Source: Meghimatium bilineatum (Eukaryota; Mollusca; Gastropoda; Stylommatophora; Philomycidae). From it: 64,000 bases of DNA. Shown in pieces: positions 43,021 to 55,435 of this stretch. Each line of letters opens with the position of its first letter. The first letter of the stretch is position 1. Where the stretch lies: NCBI GenBank assembly GCA_034231615.1, contig CM067307.1:5442647-5506646 (forward strand), in the 5' to 3' direction. The notes beneath the pieces were generated by a model. The model searched no databases, was not told where the DNA came from, and saw nothing but the letters and a program-made list of their open reading frames with translations. Both the position numbers and the translations under genes were made by a program.

Positions 43021-44455
43021 ACAAAAACAGGAGAAAATATTGTTTATTATGTGTTTCTATCCCAAGTAAAATACGTACAATTAATCTCTTGTTTGTTATA
43101 TGCCGTGTTTATAGTTGTGGACGGAAATATGTTCATTACAGTTTGCATTTATATACATACGACTACAACTGTCAGTGTACAAGATTTCTTTGAGAAATGA
43201 CCTCCTATTTAAGATGATATATGTTTGCACGTAGAAAATAAGTTTTAACATTTTGTACACATACATCATATACAATGTTAGCCTACAGTAGGCATATATA
43301 CAGTTTCATCAATGTTCGTCACTTGTGACTACACGGCACATATACAATGTTAGCCTACAATAGGCATATATACAGTTTCATCAATGTTCGTCACTTGTGA
43401 CTACACGGCACATATACAAGCTGGTCACTGCGTGGCTTCAATATGGGAGAGTACTCAAATTAGCCAAGACTTTGTTTCATAATATCCATGGGATATAATA
43501 TCATAAATCGTACAACGAAGATGTTTTGATCGAAACGTCAACCGTTTCCGTCTTTTAAAAAAAATGTATTATCATTATTTTATCATCTTTTTATTAGTAG
43601 TGGTATTATTTGTAACTTATTTACTTATTCATTATCACTAAAATCTTATTTGTGTTGAAATCTACTGAAGAGAATGCAGTGTCAGGCACAATTCCTATTC
43701 TAGCTCACTACTGCTCAGATCACGGTGGATCAGTATAAACGTAATATTTCAAACGGTCACCTGAGCAGAAAAAAACAAATAGATAAATATTCCAGTCTTG
43801 GAAAATGTAGGTAGATATATCTATCTGGATGCGACATCAGGTAGCTTATCTTGGACAGGGTGTAGCAGTCGCCTTGTACAGTACAAGTAGTTTTATGTCA
43901 CGGCTATATACATAAAAGGGCAGCATGACAAAGTCAAAGGGGCGGTTCGTTAAGTGAAATTCAATAATACGCATCCTGCATGTTCTTCAAAATAGTCCTA
44001 GGCGCGCAGGACCGTAGATATGTAAGAATAGTCCTAGGTGTGCAGAACCGTAGATGTGTATTCTTAAAAAGGGGGAAGAGTTTTGCGTGATTTTTGTCAT
44101 GCCGTCTTTTTTTATGTAAAAGTTGATAATTGTTTGTGAAAAGTTGCTAAGATTTTTTTAAATTTTAGCTTTACCCGTCTTTTTTACCAAGTTTATAGTG
44201 TTAATTCTGATTCTTCTAAGGGAGGGGGGGGGGGGGTCATTCCAAACATCGTTTCTCATCTTGGATGATACGATTGATCATTGGTTACTTTGTGTCCACC
44301 AGACAGTGACAAGCACATACCAAATCGGATCAGCCAAGATAAGTGACGCTATGTGGGTTTGGACGCAGGACTATTTTGTAAGAGGGCTTGCTTCTATAAT
44401 GTCATAAATTTGTTGTATTCGATTTGTGACAAACTCCCGTCACTTAACAGGATGT
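43021..44455. other. No gene; one tandem duplication
   Basis: 43262-43421 holds two nearly identical 80-bp copies of cacatatacaatgttagcct ... cacttgtgactacacggca. A G run lies at 44223-44236. aatagtcctaggcgcgcagg is duplicated at 43990-44060. Confidence 0.6.
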
Positions 44456-44459
44456 AGTT

Positions 44460-44970
44460 TGAACAATAGAATTTAGTCTAAACAAGAGAATGTAGCCGGA
44501 ACAACTGAATGTAGTTTTAACAACAGAATGTAGTCTAAACAATAGAATGTAGTCTAAACAACAGAATGTAGTCTAAACAATAGAATGTAGTCTAAACAAT
44601 AGAATGTAGTCTAAACAATAGAATGTAGTCTAAACAACAGAATGTAGTCGAATGTTCAGATATCACAACTGAATGTAATCGATATAACAGAATGTAATCC
44701 GAACAATCGAATGTATTTTTAACAACTGAATATAGTCTAAACAAATGAATATAGTCTAAACAACTGAATATAGTCTAAACAACTGAATATAGTCTAAACA
44801 ACTGAATATAGTCTAAACAACTGAATATAGTCTAAACAAATGAATATAGTCTAAACAACTGAATATAGTATAAACAAATGAATATAGTCTAAACAACTGA
44901 ATGTAGTCAAAACTACAGGATGTAGACCGATCAACAGAGTATAGTCCGAACAACTAAATGTAGTCTGAGG
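44460..44970 (+). repeat. 19-bp minisatellite
   Basis: About 25 copies; left half gaatgtagtctaaacaata/ca, right half gaatatagtctaaacaact. Confidence 0.95.
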
Positions 44971-45127
44971 AACAGAATCTACGAGTATTTTGCCATGGTT
45001 TATGTTCACTACTTGGCTTCGATGTCTTCCCCTTTCGGCACAAAACATCTGACGTCAGCATGATTTGTGAGTCAATTTGATCTTCCATATAATGGGACGG
45101 CCAACTCTCTACCCTCAAACGTCCATA

Positions 45128-45356
45128 GTCGCATTTTACGACATACACTGCAGGCACATTATTTCTGTTTTTACGACATGCACTGCGGGTACATTATTTC
45201 TGTTTTTAACCACATGCACTGCAGGCACATTATTTCTGTTTTTACGAAAGACACTGCAGGCACATTATTTCTGTTTTTACGACATACACTGCAGGCACAT
45301 TATTTCTGTTTTTACGACATGCACTGCAGGCACATTGTTGCTGTTTTACGACATGT
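45128..45356 (+). repeat. 35-bp minisatellite derived from a dispersed repeat
   Basis: Six copies of acgacatgcactgcaggcac attatttctgttttt. The left edge reads catagtcgcattttacgaca, the same core as the family-4 repeats (agtcgccttctacarcatgc). Confidence 0.9.
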
Positions 45357-45359
45357 TTT

Positions 45360-46195
45360 CCTCAAAATGAGTAGTGAATCAAGTAATTGCGGTTAAGTGA
45401 CTAGTTATATTGAAGATGGGTGACAAATACTGAGGTCTCGTATACAACTTGTTCAGGTTAAAGACAGCTTCACAGTTTACAGAAAACTTCACAGTGGATT
45501 CATTACGGAAAAATAAAAAAAATAACGGTTCATTACGGGAATCCCTTGTCAACATCATGTGTCCATATCACTTGTCCATATTACGGGAATCACGTGTTTA
45601 CATCACGTGTCCACATTACGGGAATGAATGTTCATCGTATCCACAATACGTGTCTATATTACGGAAATCAGTGGCCATATTATGTATCCACATTCCAACT
45701 TTCTAATATTGTGCGTAATGTCATACAGCTTCAGTGAATCAGAGATAAAAAGACGCAACTCTTCTGCCAATGAATCGATCTGCGTGTAACGCACTAAGAG
45801 GCCTCCCCAGGGTCATCGGGGGGGGGGGCCTCAGTGTATTGCTCACAGAATGGATGCGGCGATGTATGTTTCTTTAGCAAAATTTCGTTTCGTTAAATAA
45901 TATATAATTTGTTTCGTTATAACGTAATGAACCGAAAACACTTTATCCGGAGTTTAACCAAAAATAGTAAACACTAAAATGTGTTAAAGACAGCATTGAA
46001 AAAATAAGATTACAACATATACTGTCGCCAGCTTTAAATGAGTTTGTGAAATGTTGTTGATATCATTCCATGTAAGAAAATAAAATCATATCCCAAATAT
46101 CTATTGATCGAAGTTCAATGATTAGATTCTTCTACACAAACTGCAAATAAATCTGAACTCATTTCGTGAAATTGAATTAGGAATAACTTCTAGAT
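45360..46195. other. Short irregular repeats, no gene
   Basis: 45525-45690 has five loose copies of tattacgggaatcacgtgtt(t)acat. A G run lies at 45820-45828. Confidence 0.5.
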
Positions 46196-46197
46196 AC

Positions 46198-46740
46198 ATG
46201 ACACGAAAACATTGTATCACAATCCAAAACAGCGAATACGTAAATAAAATTCATGAATTGGCACCGACCTTGCTGTTAAGCCAGATCTGCACAATGTTCA
46301 GACAAACAACACGAATGAACGCCTGTACAGTTAGATTTGACGTTAGTACTTCTGTAATTATAGTTCTTGCCGCACGAGACGAGTGTCTGATAATGGTTTC
46401 TGCCGTTAATTTCTTGTTCAAGCAGGTTCCATTTGCGATCACTTCAACGGAAATGTCAAATCGAATTTCACTTTTGGAGACGTCATATCCCACTGTTTGA
46501 ATCATATATTAATATTTATTCATTCTGCGACAAGCCCAAATAGATCCTGGAGAAATAATGCAACTTCTATGAAGACTTAGTAAAGTGGGATCATATCTTG
46601 GGGGAGGGGAGCAGTGTGAAATTGCCATAATCTTGCGTCTCATTAAAGAACATTGTGGCAAGCGGCATTCAATTTTGTTATCTGTCGGAGAGCTAAACAG
46701 AGCTGAGGAAGGTATGTAAGAGTTAGTATTTTTAGGATTG
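46198..46740. other. Coding-like stretch on both strands, unassigned
   Basis: - frame 46505-46251 gives 84 codons (ISVEVIANGTCLNKKLTAET, IIRHSSRAARTIITEVLTSN). Next to it, + strand 46520-46725 reads LSKVGSYLGGGEQCEIAIIL then RLIKEHCGKRHSILLSVGEL after one stop. Base composition is less AT-rich than around. No family recognised; could be an old gene or transposon piece. Confidence 0.3.
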
Positions 46741-46784
46741 TTACAAATTAGATGTAGGAATAAGTAATACAAGTGTAGAAAAAG

Positions 46785-47640
46785 AGATGTTGAGGAAAGA
46801 GATATAAAGTTGAGGAAAGAGATATAAAGTTGAGGAAAGAGATATAAAGTTGAGGAAAGAGATATAAAGTTGAGGAAAGAGATATACAGTTGAGGAAAGA
46901 AATATAAAGTTGAGGAAAGAGATAAAAAGTTGAGGAAAGAGAGATCAAGTTGAGGAAAGAGATATAAAGTTGAGGAAAGAGATATAAAGTTGAGGAAAGA
47001 GATATAAAGTTGAGGAAAGAGATATAAAGTTGAGGAAAGAGATATACAGTTGAGGAAAGAGATATAAAGTTGAGGAAAGAGATATAAAGTTGAGGAAAGA
47101 GATATCAAGTTGAGGAAAGAGATATCAAGTTGAGGAAAGAGAGATCAAGTTGAGGAAAGAGATATACAGTTGAGGAAAGAAATATAAAGTTGAGGAAAGA
47201 GATAAAAAGTTGAGGAAAGAGAGATCAAGTTGAGGAAAGAGATATAAAGTTGAGGAAAGAGATATAAAGTTGAGGAAAGAGATATAAAGTTGAGGAAAGA
47301 GATATAAAGTTGAGGAAAGAGATATACAGTTGAGGAAAGAGATATAAAGTTGAGGAAAGAGATATAAAGTTGAGGAAAGAGATATCAAGTTGAGGAAAGA
47401 GATATCAAGTTGAGGAAAGAGAGATCAAGTTGAGGAAAGAGATATAAAGTTGAGGAAAGAGATATAAAGTTGAGGAAAGAGATATAAAGTTGAGGAAAGA
47501 GATATAAAGTTAAGGAAAGAGATATAAAGTTGAGGAAAGAGATATAAAGTTGAGGAAAGAGAGATCAAGTTGAGGAAAGAGATATAAAGTTGAGGAAAGA
47601 GATATAAAATTGAGGAAAGAGAGATACATTTGAGTAAGAG
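46785..47640 (+). repeat. 20-bp minisatellite with 280-bp higher-order unit
   Basis: About 42 copies of gttgaggaaagagatataaa. The variant order in 46881-47160 is repeated exactly in 47161-47440 (14 units, 280 bp). - strand ORFs (YLFPQLYISFLNFISLSS) are artefacts. Confidence 0.97.
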
Positions 47641-47964
47641 AGATAAAGTTGAAAAAAGAGATAAAGATGAGGATAGAGAGATAAAGTTGAGGAAAAAATA
47701 CACGGAATTGAGGAAGTAGAAAATGTGACAGAGCTAAGAAAGTTGAGAAAAAAGATACAAAACTAATACTGATATTTAGAAAGTTTAGGAAAGAGAGGCA
47801 AAGAAGATATTTGAGGAAAAATAGACAGACATAAGAACGTTAAGGAGAGTATGGTAGTGCTACAAACCTTTATACAAAGGAAACAGAGCTAAGAAAGCTG
47901 TGAAAAAAAAGTCGGAGCTAACAATATTGAGAGAGAACACGTAGATCTAATATAGCGTGGAAGA

Positions 47965-48890
47965 AGATCGAATTTTATAGTGAAATAGAGTTAAAATACA
48001 TCGATGAGAAATAGAGTTAAAATACATCGATGAGAAATAGAGTTAAAATACATCGATGAGAAATAGAGTTAAAATACATCGATGAGAAATAGAGTTAAAA
48101 TACATAGATGAGAAATAGAGTGAAATAGTTAAAATACATAGATGAGAAATAGAGTGAAATAGTTAAAATACATAGATGAGAAATAGAGTGAAATAGAGTT
48201 AAAATACATAGATGAGAAATAGAGTTAAAATACATCAATAAGAAATAGAGTGAAATAGAGTTAAAATACATCGATGAGAAATAGAGTTAAAATACATCGA
48301 TGAGAAATAGAGTTAAAATACATCGATGAGAAATAGAGTGAAATAGAGTTAAAATATACCGATGAGAAATAGAGTGAAATAGAGTTAAAATATACCGATG
48401 AGAAATAGAGTGAAATAGAGTTAAAATATACCGATGAGAAATAGAGTTAAAATACATCGATGAGAAATAGAGTTAAAATACATCGATGAGAAATAGAGTG
48501 AAATAGAGTTAAAATATACCGATGAGAAATAGAGTTAAAATACATCGATGAGAAATAGAGTTAAAATACATCGATGAGAAATAGAGTGAAATAGAGTTAA
48601 AATACATCGATGAGAAATAGAGTTAAAATACATCGCTGAGAAATATAGTGAAATAGAGTTAAAATACATCGATGAGAAATAGAGTTAAAATACATCGATG
48701 AGAAATAGAGTTAAAATACATCGATGAGAAATAGAGTTAAAATACATCGATGAGAAATAGAGTGAAAATAGAGTTAAAATACATCGATGAGAAATAGAGT
48801 TAAAATACATCGATGAGAAATAGAGTTAAAATACATCGATGAGAAATAGAGTGAAATAGAGTTAAAATACATCGATGAGAAATAGACGAT
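47965..48890 (+). repeat. 26/36-bp minisatellite
   Basis: About 30 units of gagttaaaatacatcgatga gaaata; in about a third an extra gagtgaaata makes 36 bp. A subfamily has ataccgat for acatcgat. Confidence 0.95.
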
Positions 48891-49415
48891 GAAAGTTGAA
48901 CAGACTTAGATCAAAGATAGTTGTTGAGAAATAGAAACAAACTAAGAACGCAGAGGAGTACAGAAAGTAGTTAAGAACTAAAACAATTAAGTGAGAGTTA
49001 GATAGAGTTAATATTTAGAGGAATAGATGGGCAAATGAGCTGGCTGGTGGAAATATATTTAGTGAAATGGCACGATCAAAAGACACATAAACAAACTCTG
49101 CAGGAGAAACCAATCCATTATCTTTTAGTTTCGAACAAGACAGGCTAGAGTAAACATCCATTTAAACTGCATCCGGCTCCAGCAGATACTTATATGTAGA
49201 CACTGCTCTGATTCAAATGATTAGGACCGTAGAAGGGATTCACAGAAAAAGGGGGAGGGTGTTTCCCTAAAAGAAAAGGCATTCGTGTTTCAGATCCTCT
49301 ATTCTATTTTAAATTTCATGATCATTTTACCATTTTACGAAAAATAACTAAACACCCCAACCACCCCACCATCCCCCTTATCCGCCGGCCTGTCAATGAT
49401 AATAAGTGAGACTGC
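48891..49415. other. No gene recognised
   Basis: Unique sequence between two arrays. Confidence 0.4.
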
Positions 49416-49419
49416 TGTA

Positions 49420-49768
49420 AAATTGTATAACAATAGTACTAATGTAAAACTGTATAACCAGATTACTAATGTAAAACTGTATAATAATATTACTAATGTA
49501 AACCTGTATAATAATAATACTAATGTAAAACTGTATAACAATAGTACTAATGTAAAACTCTATAATAATAATAATGTAAAACTGTATAACAAAAGTACTA
49601 ATGTAAAACTGTATAACCAGATTACTAATGTAAAACTGTATAATAATATTACTAATGTAAAACTGTATAACAATAGTACTAATGTAAAACTGTATAATAA
49701 TATTACTAATGTAAAACTGTATAACCATATTACTAATGTAAAACTGTATAATAATATTACTAATGTAA
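49420..49768 (+). repeat. 27-bp minisatellite
   Basis: Thirteen copies of actaatgtaaaactgtataa then caatagt/ccagatt/taatatt. The 9-codon length keeps both strands open (NVKLYNNIT on +, LYSFTLVIL on -). Confidence 0.96.
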
Positions 49769-49769
49769 A

Positions 49770-51595
49770 ACACAAGGTTGATTAACTTTACAATAAACGC
49801 ACATACTATCAGACTTTAGGTTAAACATACGTTAACGTTGAAACTGTCTTATATACTGTTATTTGTATGTTTTTAAATATCCATACACTATAGTCTGATA
49901 GTCTGTGCGTTCTTTGTAAAGCGAATTGACCGTGTGTTTCACGTAAGCACTATCATCCCAATGAGACAGATGATCACCTTATTTACTACCTTTCTCCCTC
50001 AACTGCAATGACACAATTTTTACAGACACCCTCATCAGTCACTGAATTATTGTACGAATGCCAGAGGCAAACATTTTAAGAACTTAACTGAACATTTTAA
50101 AGAATGACATTGAGATGTCAAGAGTAGAATTATTCAACGTCAACTGGAGAAATACGTCAACTGGAGAAATACGTCAACTGGAGAAATACTTCAACTGGAG
50201 AGATACGTCAATTGGATGTTGACGTTGACGACAAAAGGCAGACATTAGCTAAGGAACGTGAGGATACTAATTCATAGAATGTTGCAGGGGGGGGGGGGGG
50301 GAACTGTATGGAAAGTACAAGGTATGGTTAACAGAAGATAGAGAGAACATCATACTGACCAAATGACTTTCTTATCAAATGTAGTAAAAGAAGGATGATG
50401 GAAACATTATAATATAGAAATCTGGGCGTGTCCGTAGATAAGAGAGTTGGAACTTAATTCACCCCTCCCCTTTCTTGGGTTAACTATGCCATGACAATTG
50501 GTACTAAGATAAAAGAAAAATCCCTAGTAAAAACCCGTCTCCATTGAAGATGGATTCCGAATAAAACGCCACTACGAAACCTCACAGCAACGAGGTGATT
50601 AATTTTTTTTTTTAAATTTAATCCGCCCATTTCTGAATTAGTATCTACGATCCTTGATTAGGGGGCGGAGCTATCTAACGCCTCCAGTGATGGGAATTAT
50701 TTCTTTGATTTATGTAATGTGTAAATTGTTATGGGTGGGGTTACGAATGACTGTGGACAGGGAATTTTGAAAATATGATTATGAAAAGGGGCGCTAGGTA
50801 CCTGTTTTATATATATATCAGTTAGTACTGAAAACACACCGAGTTGGACGGTGAACGCGAAGAAATCAAATCAATTTTTCGAAAACATAATTAGACGATC
50901 AAAGTAAAACAATCAAAGGAATTGAGCATATTTTGACGTGGTACATAATGACGAGAGATGAAAACAAGAAACAAAAGAAATCAATAGATTTGGTGATAAA
51001 TACGTGCGTGTATCTTGCTCATAAGAAATAAAAACAGCACTGAAAATATTCGGAAAGAAAAAAACATTAAAGAAAATCTTTATTACAGCAATTTTTTTTT
51101 AAAATGGTTAAAGCAGTTTTGTGAATTCCACAGGAAGAAACACAGATCGATGTTTCGACCAAAAGACTCTTATTAAGAACACACCATTATATACGGATAG
51201 TAAAGGACGTCATTATTATGATCCCGTCACAATACTAAATAAAAAGAAAATAGTAGATAAATAATAAAAATGCACAATCTAAGAGACAGAGACGAAACAA
51301 AACGAATGGATTACTGATAGAATACAACAGGAGATGTACACGCTACAATAAAGGAAGTTAAGACAGAGTAATGGATATACTGATTCTCAAGTGCATACCG
51401 ATTTACTTGACTGTAGGAGCTTGAGAAGCAATATATCCACCAATTTTGTACACTACGACCATATATTCCTCAACACTGTTCATTCTTACATCTCCAAATT
51501 CGGAACTTTGGCGCAAATAAAACGGTGACACGACGAATTTCTGCTGGAAGTGCTAGTGGGATTATTTTCTTGGACATAACATAAACAAGATAGAT
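49770..51595. other. Mostly unique; possible promoter; short repeats
   Basis: 17-bp caactggagaaatacgt x4 at 50140-50210; a G run at 50287-50300; GC-box-like tagggggcggagct at 50658-50671 and a tttatatatatatc at 50805-50818. A 3'-module piece (ggcgcaaataaaacggtgac acgacgaatttctgctggaa) at 51508-51560. No gene recognised. Confidence 0.4.
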
Positions 51596-51597
51596 AA

Positions 51598-51855
51598 GAG
51601 TTTTATAAGAGAGATACGGTATGAGTTTTATAAGAGAGATACGGTATGAGTTTTATAAGAGAGATACGGTAGGAGTTTTATAAGAGAGATACGGTAGGAG
51701 TTTTATAAGAGAGATACGGTAGGAGTTTTATAAGAGAGATACGGTAGGAGTTTTATAAGAGAGATACGGTAGGAGTTTTATAAGAGAGATACGGTAGGAG
51801 TTTTATAAGAGAGATACGGTAGGAGTTTTATAAGAGAGATACGGTAGGAGTTTTA
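51598..51855 (+). repeat. 25-bp minisatellite
   Basis: Ten copies of gagttttataagagagatac ggtag; the first two have ggtat. Confidence 0.96.
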
Positions 51856-51959
51856 AAACGAACGACCAAACAAAATGTTACATCTATATATCCTGTTTTT
51901 CTTTCAGATTTGTCTTCATTATGTAATATCAATTATGTATTAGCGCTGTATATGCATTG

Positions 51960-52275
51960 TGTATTGGGGGGGGGGGGGGGTGGAGAAGAATATCATATTT
52001 GGAGGCAACAGACACTGTTTATTTCATTCCCATATGGGGGGGGGGGGGGTGGAGATGTAGGCGTAGGTCTACGTATATGTGGTATTTTCTGTTTTACACT
52101 GGCTTGTATTGAATTCTTTCAATCAGTGATTGTTGGTTATATGAATCGACATTACAGAAATCAAAGTGTACCCACAGGTACCCAGTTTCTTTCAAAAGTT
52201 GTCAATAACCTTCACAATCACAGTTTCTATAACTCAAATGTATACCCTCCCTCGCAACCACCCCCCCCCCCCCAC
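51960..52275. other. Three long homopolymer runs before the 21-bp array
   Basis: G runs at 51966-51980 and 52037-52049 and a C run at 52261-52273. Sequence between them is unassigned. Confidence 0.7.
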
Positions 52276-52341
52276 GAAATCTTCTTTTCACTCTTCTTCC
52301 TCTTGCTGACAAATCGTCATTCAAAAAGTCTTCAAAACATA

Positions 52342-53285
52342 ACCTTTAGTACGTGTATCCTCATCTGAATGATAACCTTTAGTACGTGTATCCTCATCTT
52401 TAGTACGTGTATCCTCATCTTTAGTACGTGTATCCTCATCTTTAGTATGTGTATCCTCATCTTTAGTATGTGTATCCTCATCTTTAGTACGTGTATCCTC
52501 ATCTTTAGTATGTGTATCCTCATCTTTAGTACGTGTATCCTCATCTTTAGTACGTGTATCCTCATCTTTAGTATGTGTATCCTCATCTTTAGTATGTGTA
52601 TCCTCATCTTTAGTACGTGTATCCTCATCTTTAGTACATGTATCCTCATCTTTAGTATGTGTATCCTCATCTTTAGTACGTGTATCCTCATCTTTAGTAC
52701 GTGTATCCTCATCTTTAGTATGTGTATCCTCATCTTTAGTACGTGTATCCTCATCTTTAGTATGTGTATCCTCATCTTTAGTATGTGTATCCTCATCTTT
52801 AGTATGTGTATCCTCATCTTTAGTATGTGTATCCTCATCTTTAGTATGTGTATCCTCATCTTTAGTATGTGTATCCTCATCTTTAGTATGTGTATCCTCA
52901 TCTTTAGTATGTGTATCCTCATCTTTAGTATGTGTATCCTCATCTTTAGTATGTGTATCCTCATCTTTAGTATGTGTATCCTCATCTTTAGTATGTGTAT
53001 CCTCATCTTTAGTATGTGTATCCTCATCTTTAGTACGTGTATCCTCATCTTTAGTACGTGTATCCTCATCTTTAGTATGTGTATCCTCATCTTTAGTACG
53101 TGTATCCTCATCTTTAGTATGTGTATCCTCATCTTTAGTACGTGTATCCTCATCTTTAGTACGTGTATCCTCATCTTTAGTATGTGTATCCTCATCTTTA
53201 GTACGTGTATCCTCATCTTTAGTATGTGTATCCTCATCTTTAGTACGTGTATCCTCATCTTTAGTATGTGTATCCTCATCTGAAT
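52342..53285 (+). repeat. 21-bp minisatellite, open on both strands
   Basis: About 44 copies of ctttagtacgtgtatcctca t. + reads FSTCILI or FSMCILI, - reads MRIHVLK or MRIHILK. The only common variant is tacgtg/tatgtg. Confidence 0.97.
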
Positions 53286-53389
53286 TACGCTGACAGATGA
53301 ATTTCTAAGTGATGCTCATCGATGGATTTCAGTCCGCTCTTCTATCTATATCTGTACTGTAATCTATGCATGCCATTATTCAGCATAAT

Positions 53390-53640
53390 CCTTCCATGTC
53401 AGTCTGTACTGTAATCTATTCATGTCAATCTGTACTGTAATCTATTCATGTCAGTCTGTACTGTAATCTATTCATGTTAGTGTGCACAGCAATCTATTCT
53501 TATTAGTGTGTACTGTAACCTATTTATGTCAGCCTGTACTGTAACTGTAATATATTCATGTTAGTGTGTACTGTAATCTTTTAATGTTAGTCTATATTGT
53601 AGTCTATTCTTGTCACTCTGTACTGAAATCTATTACCAAT
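53390..53640 (+). repeat. Irregular 25-bp-class repeat
   Basis: tgtactgtaatctattcatg tcagtc and decayed copies, about nine. Confidence 0.8.
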
Positions 53641-54185
53641 GTTACCACCAAATAATCTGTTTAATATTTCAATCTCCTGGCATTATGAACAATTAGAGTT
53701 TATTTCCTATGTGCAATGGGATGGTTTCTCCAGAAGTTTCTGAGTAATGCCTTTTACTCAGGGAGATACGTTTCGGAGTTTGGTGGCTTTTAGGAGTTTG
53801 GTGGCTTTTATATATTTCTGCAATATTCAGAGTTGGAGTCATAAGATTCAGCCCCCCCCCCCCCCCAAGTATCCTTTCCCTTCAGAGGTGTCTTCAGAAT
53901 GGTAAGGTAGCCAGCTATGCATTTACCGCCATATATGGGTATTCTCCCAATTACAAAGTGTTAACATGTTCACTTGATACTGGGCTCACCCATGAAATAT
54001 CCATGTACTGCATAGATTTGCTTTTCACCATATCTATATGCAACAAATTCATAGCTAGGGCACCACACATATATCTTTATATGTATGACCATGGCCCGAG
54101 GGCCCCCTCTCCACATGATGTGCAATACTGGGTTCCCAGAGTGTTGCACCACAAAGGGAAATGTAGTTGTACAGTTGGAATGATG
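53641..54185. other. No gene recognised
   Basis: Unique sequence with a C run at 53862-53877. Confidence 0.4.
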
Positions 54186-54187
54186 TG

Positions 54188-55435
54188 GGACTAACATAAG
54201 ATTAAGTATTCGGTAAACTGATATTCCTCTACACACACCAGACTAGTCCATAGATGCTCAGATCTCCGTTCCAGTGCATCTCTCTGGGCACAGCGGCTGA
54301 TGGTTCCGGTTCTATATTGGTTCAGTGTTATTTGTGAATTTGTTGTTACATATTCTCTACAGGCCATGCCTATGCTCACTTCCACTAAAGGCCTATCCTC
54401 GCTCCCACTACACGCATTCTTGATAACGACTAATGTTCATGTTTATAAACATCATCTGATTATTCAAACTCCAAAAGATGATTGAATAAATCTGCTCGGT
54501 CCTTCGACTCACAATCTGTCATATTGGGTGAGAATGACTACATTTTTGGCTTGTTCATTTCCCTCCCCAAGCATGTGGTTGCGTCTGTGGGTCCTACCAA
54601 TGGCCCACTAGACATACCATCCATGCAACAGAAAACCTTAGTGGATGATATGCCTTTATATTGAGGTTATCTTCTTATAGAAGCTTCATGGAATGTCATC
54701 TATACAGTTATGATTTTGTTTTGTTGTTGAAATGTTTTTCATGTTTGTCTGAATATATATGTATGCCCCCTCTGTGGTTGGGAGGGAGCCAGAGATGTAC
54801 TGCGCAGCACTGAGGAGGAGGAAACTGACATCACTGTTTTTCCTATGGCTGAGGCCCATCATAGAGGCACAGTGACTCAGGACGTGACAATCCTTTTGAC
54901 TTGAACATTTGGTTGTATGCCTGGAGCAATAGAGAAGTTCGGCATAACCAGTAGTCAATTGGTGGCGGGGAATGAGCACAGTGAACCCTATCTTCGCTAC
55001 AGTCACTAGGAGCAGTGCAAAGGTTGAAACCTACCTTCCTGGAGGTGTGATAGTTATTATCTGGCTCTGTTCCGGGGTGGGCCGAAAATCCACAGACTTC
55101 CCAGCAATATAATGCCATTAGGTCAAAGGGCATGAGCCCATGGACCGCTGGATCAGCAACCAACCAACCAACCAACCATTTCCCTCCCCATGCTCGTGTC
55201 TGGGGTCAAAGATGGGAGTGATTTTCTGTAGTGATTCCCACTTTTTAACCCTCTCCAATGACTCCACCAATCACCAACGCACCTGTTTTGACTTTCTTAA
55301 TCATATTCATTGTGTCACTCAGTATGCATACAAGCTTGCGATTTCCGCCAGTTTAGTACCTGTGTTATGGCAAAAAACGAGGACAACCTCATTACATTGG
55401 CATGTCCTATACTGAAAATTCACTGTTGCATAATG
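54188..55435 (-). mobile_element. RNase H-type LINE copy split by an inserted repeat
   Basis: On -, from 55435: a piece of RNase H (rc of 55230-55430, aligned to 58610-58790); then the family-3 repeat (55190-54700); then RNase H tail ... LNQYRTGTISRC and ERRSEHLWTSLVCVEE at 54410-54190, the same tail as 26870-27295 and 58310-58480. The LINE is older than the repeat inside it. Confidence 0.78.
54700..55190 (-). repeat. Dispersed repeat of about 430 bp (family 3), antisense copy
   Basis: On -: tgctgatccagcggtccatg ggctcatgccctttgaccta, ... ggattttcggcccaccccgg, ... gttatgccgaacttctctat. Fuller than the sense copy at 8935-9300. Confidence 0.78.

Noticed and set aside
46509..47703. Several long Ser/Leu/Phe-rich minus ORFs
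   Set aside because: Artefacts of the 20-bp array; frames shift with each unit and give the same short motif.
52332..53283. 315-codon (-) and 304-codon (+) ORFs made of seven-residue repeats
   Set aside because: Both strands are open at once because the unit is 21 bp and free of stops; no start context, signal or flanking coding sequence.
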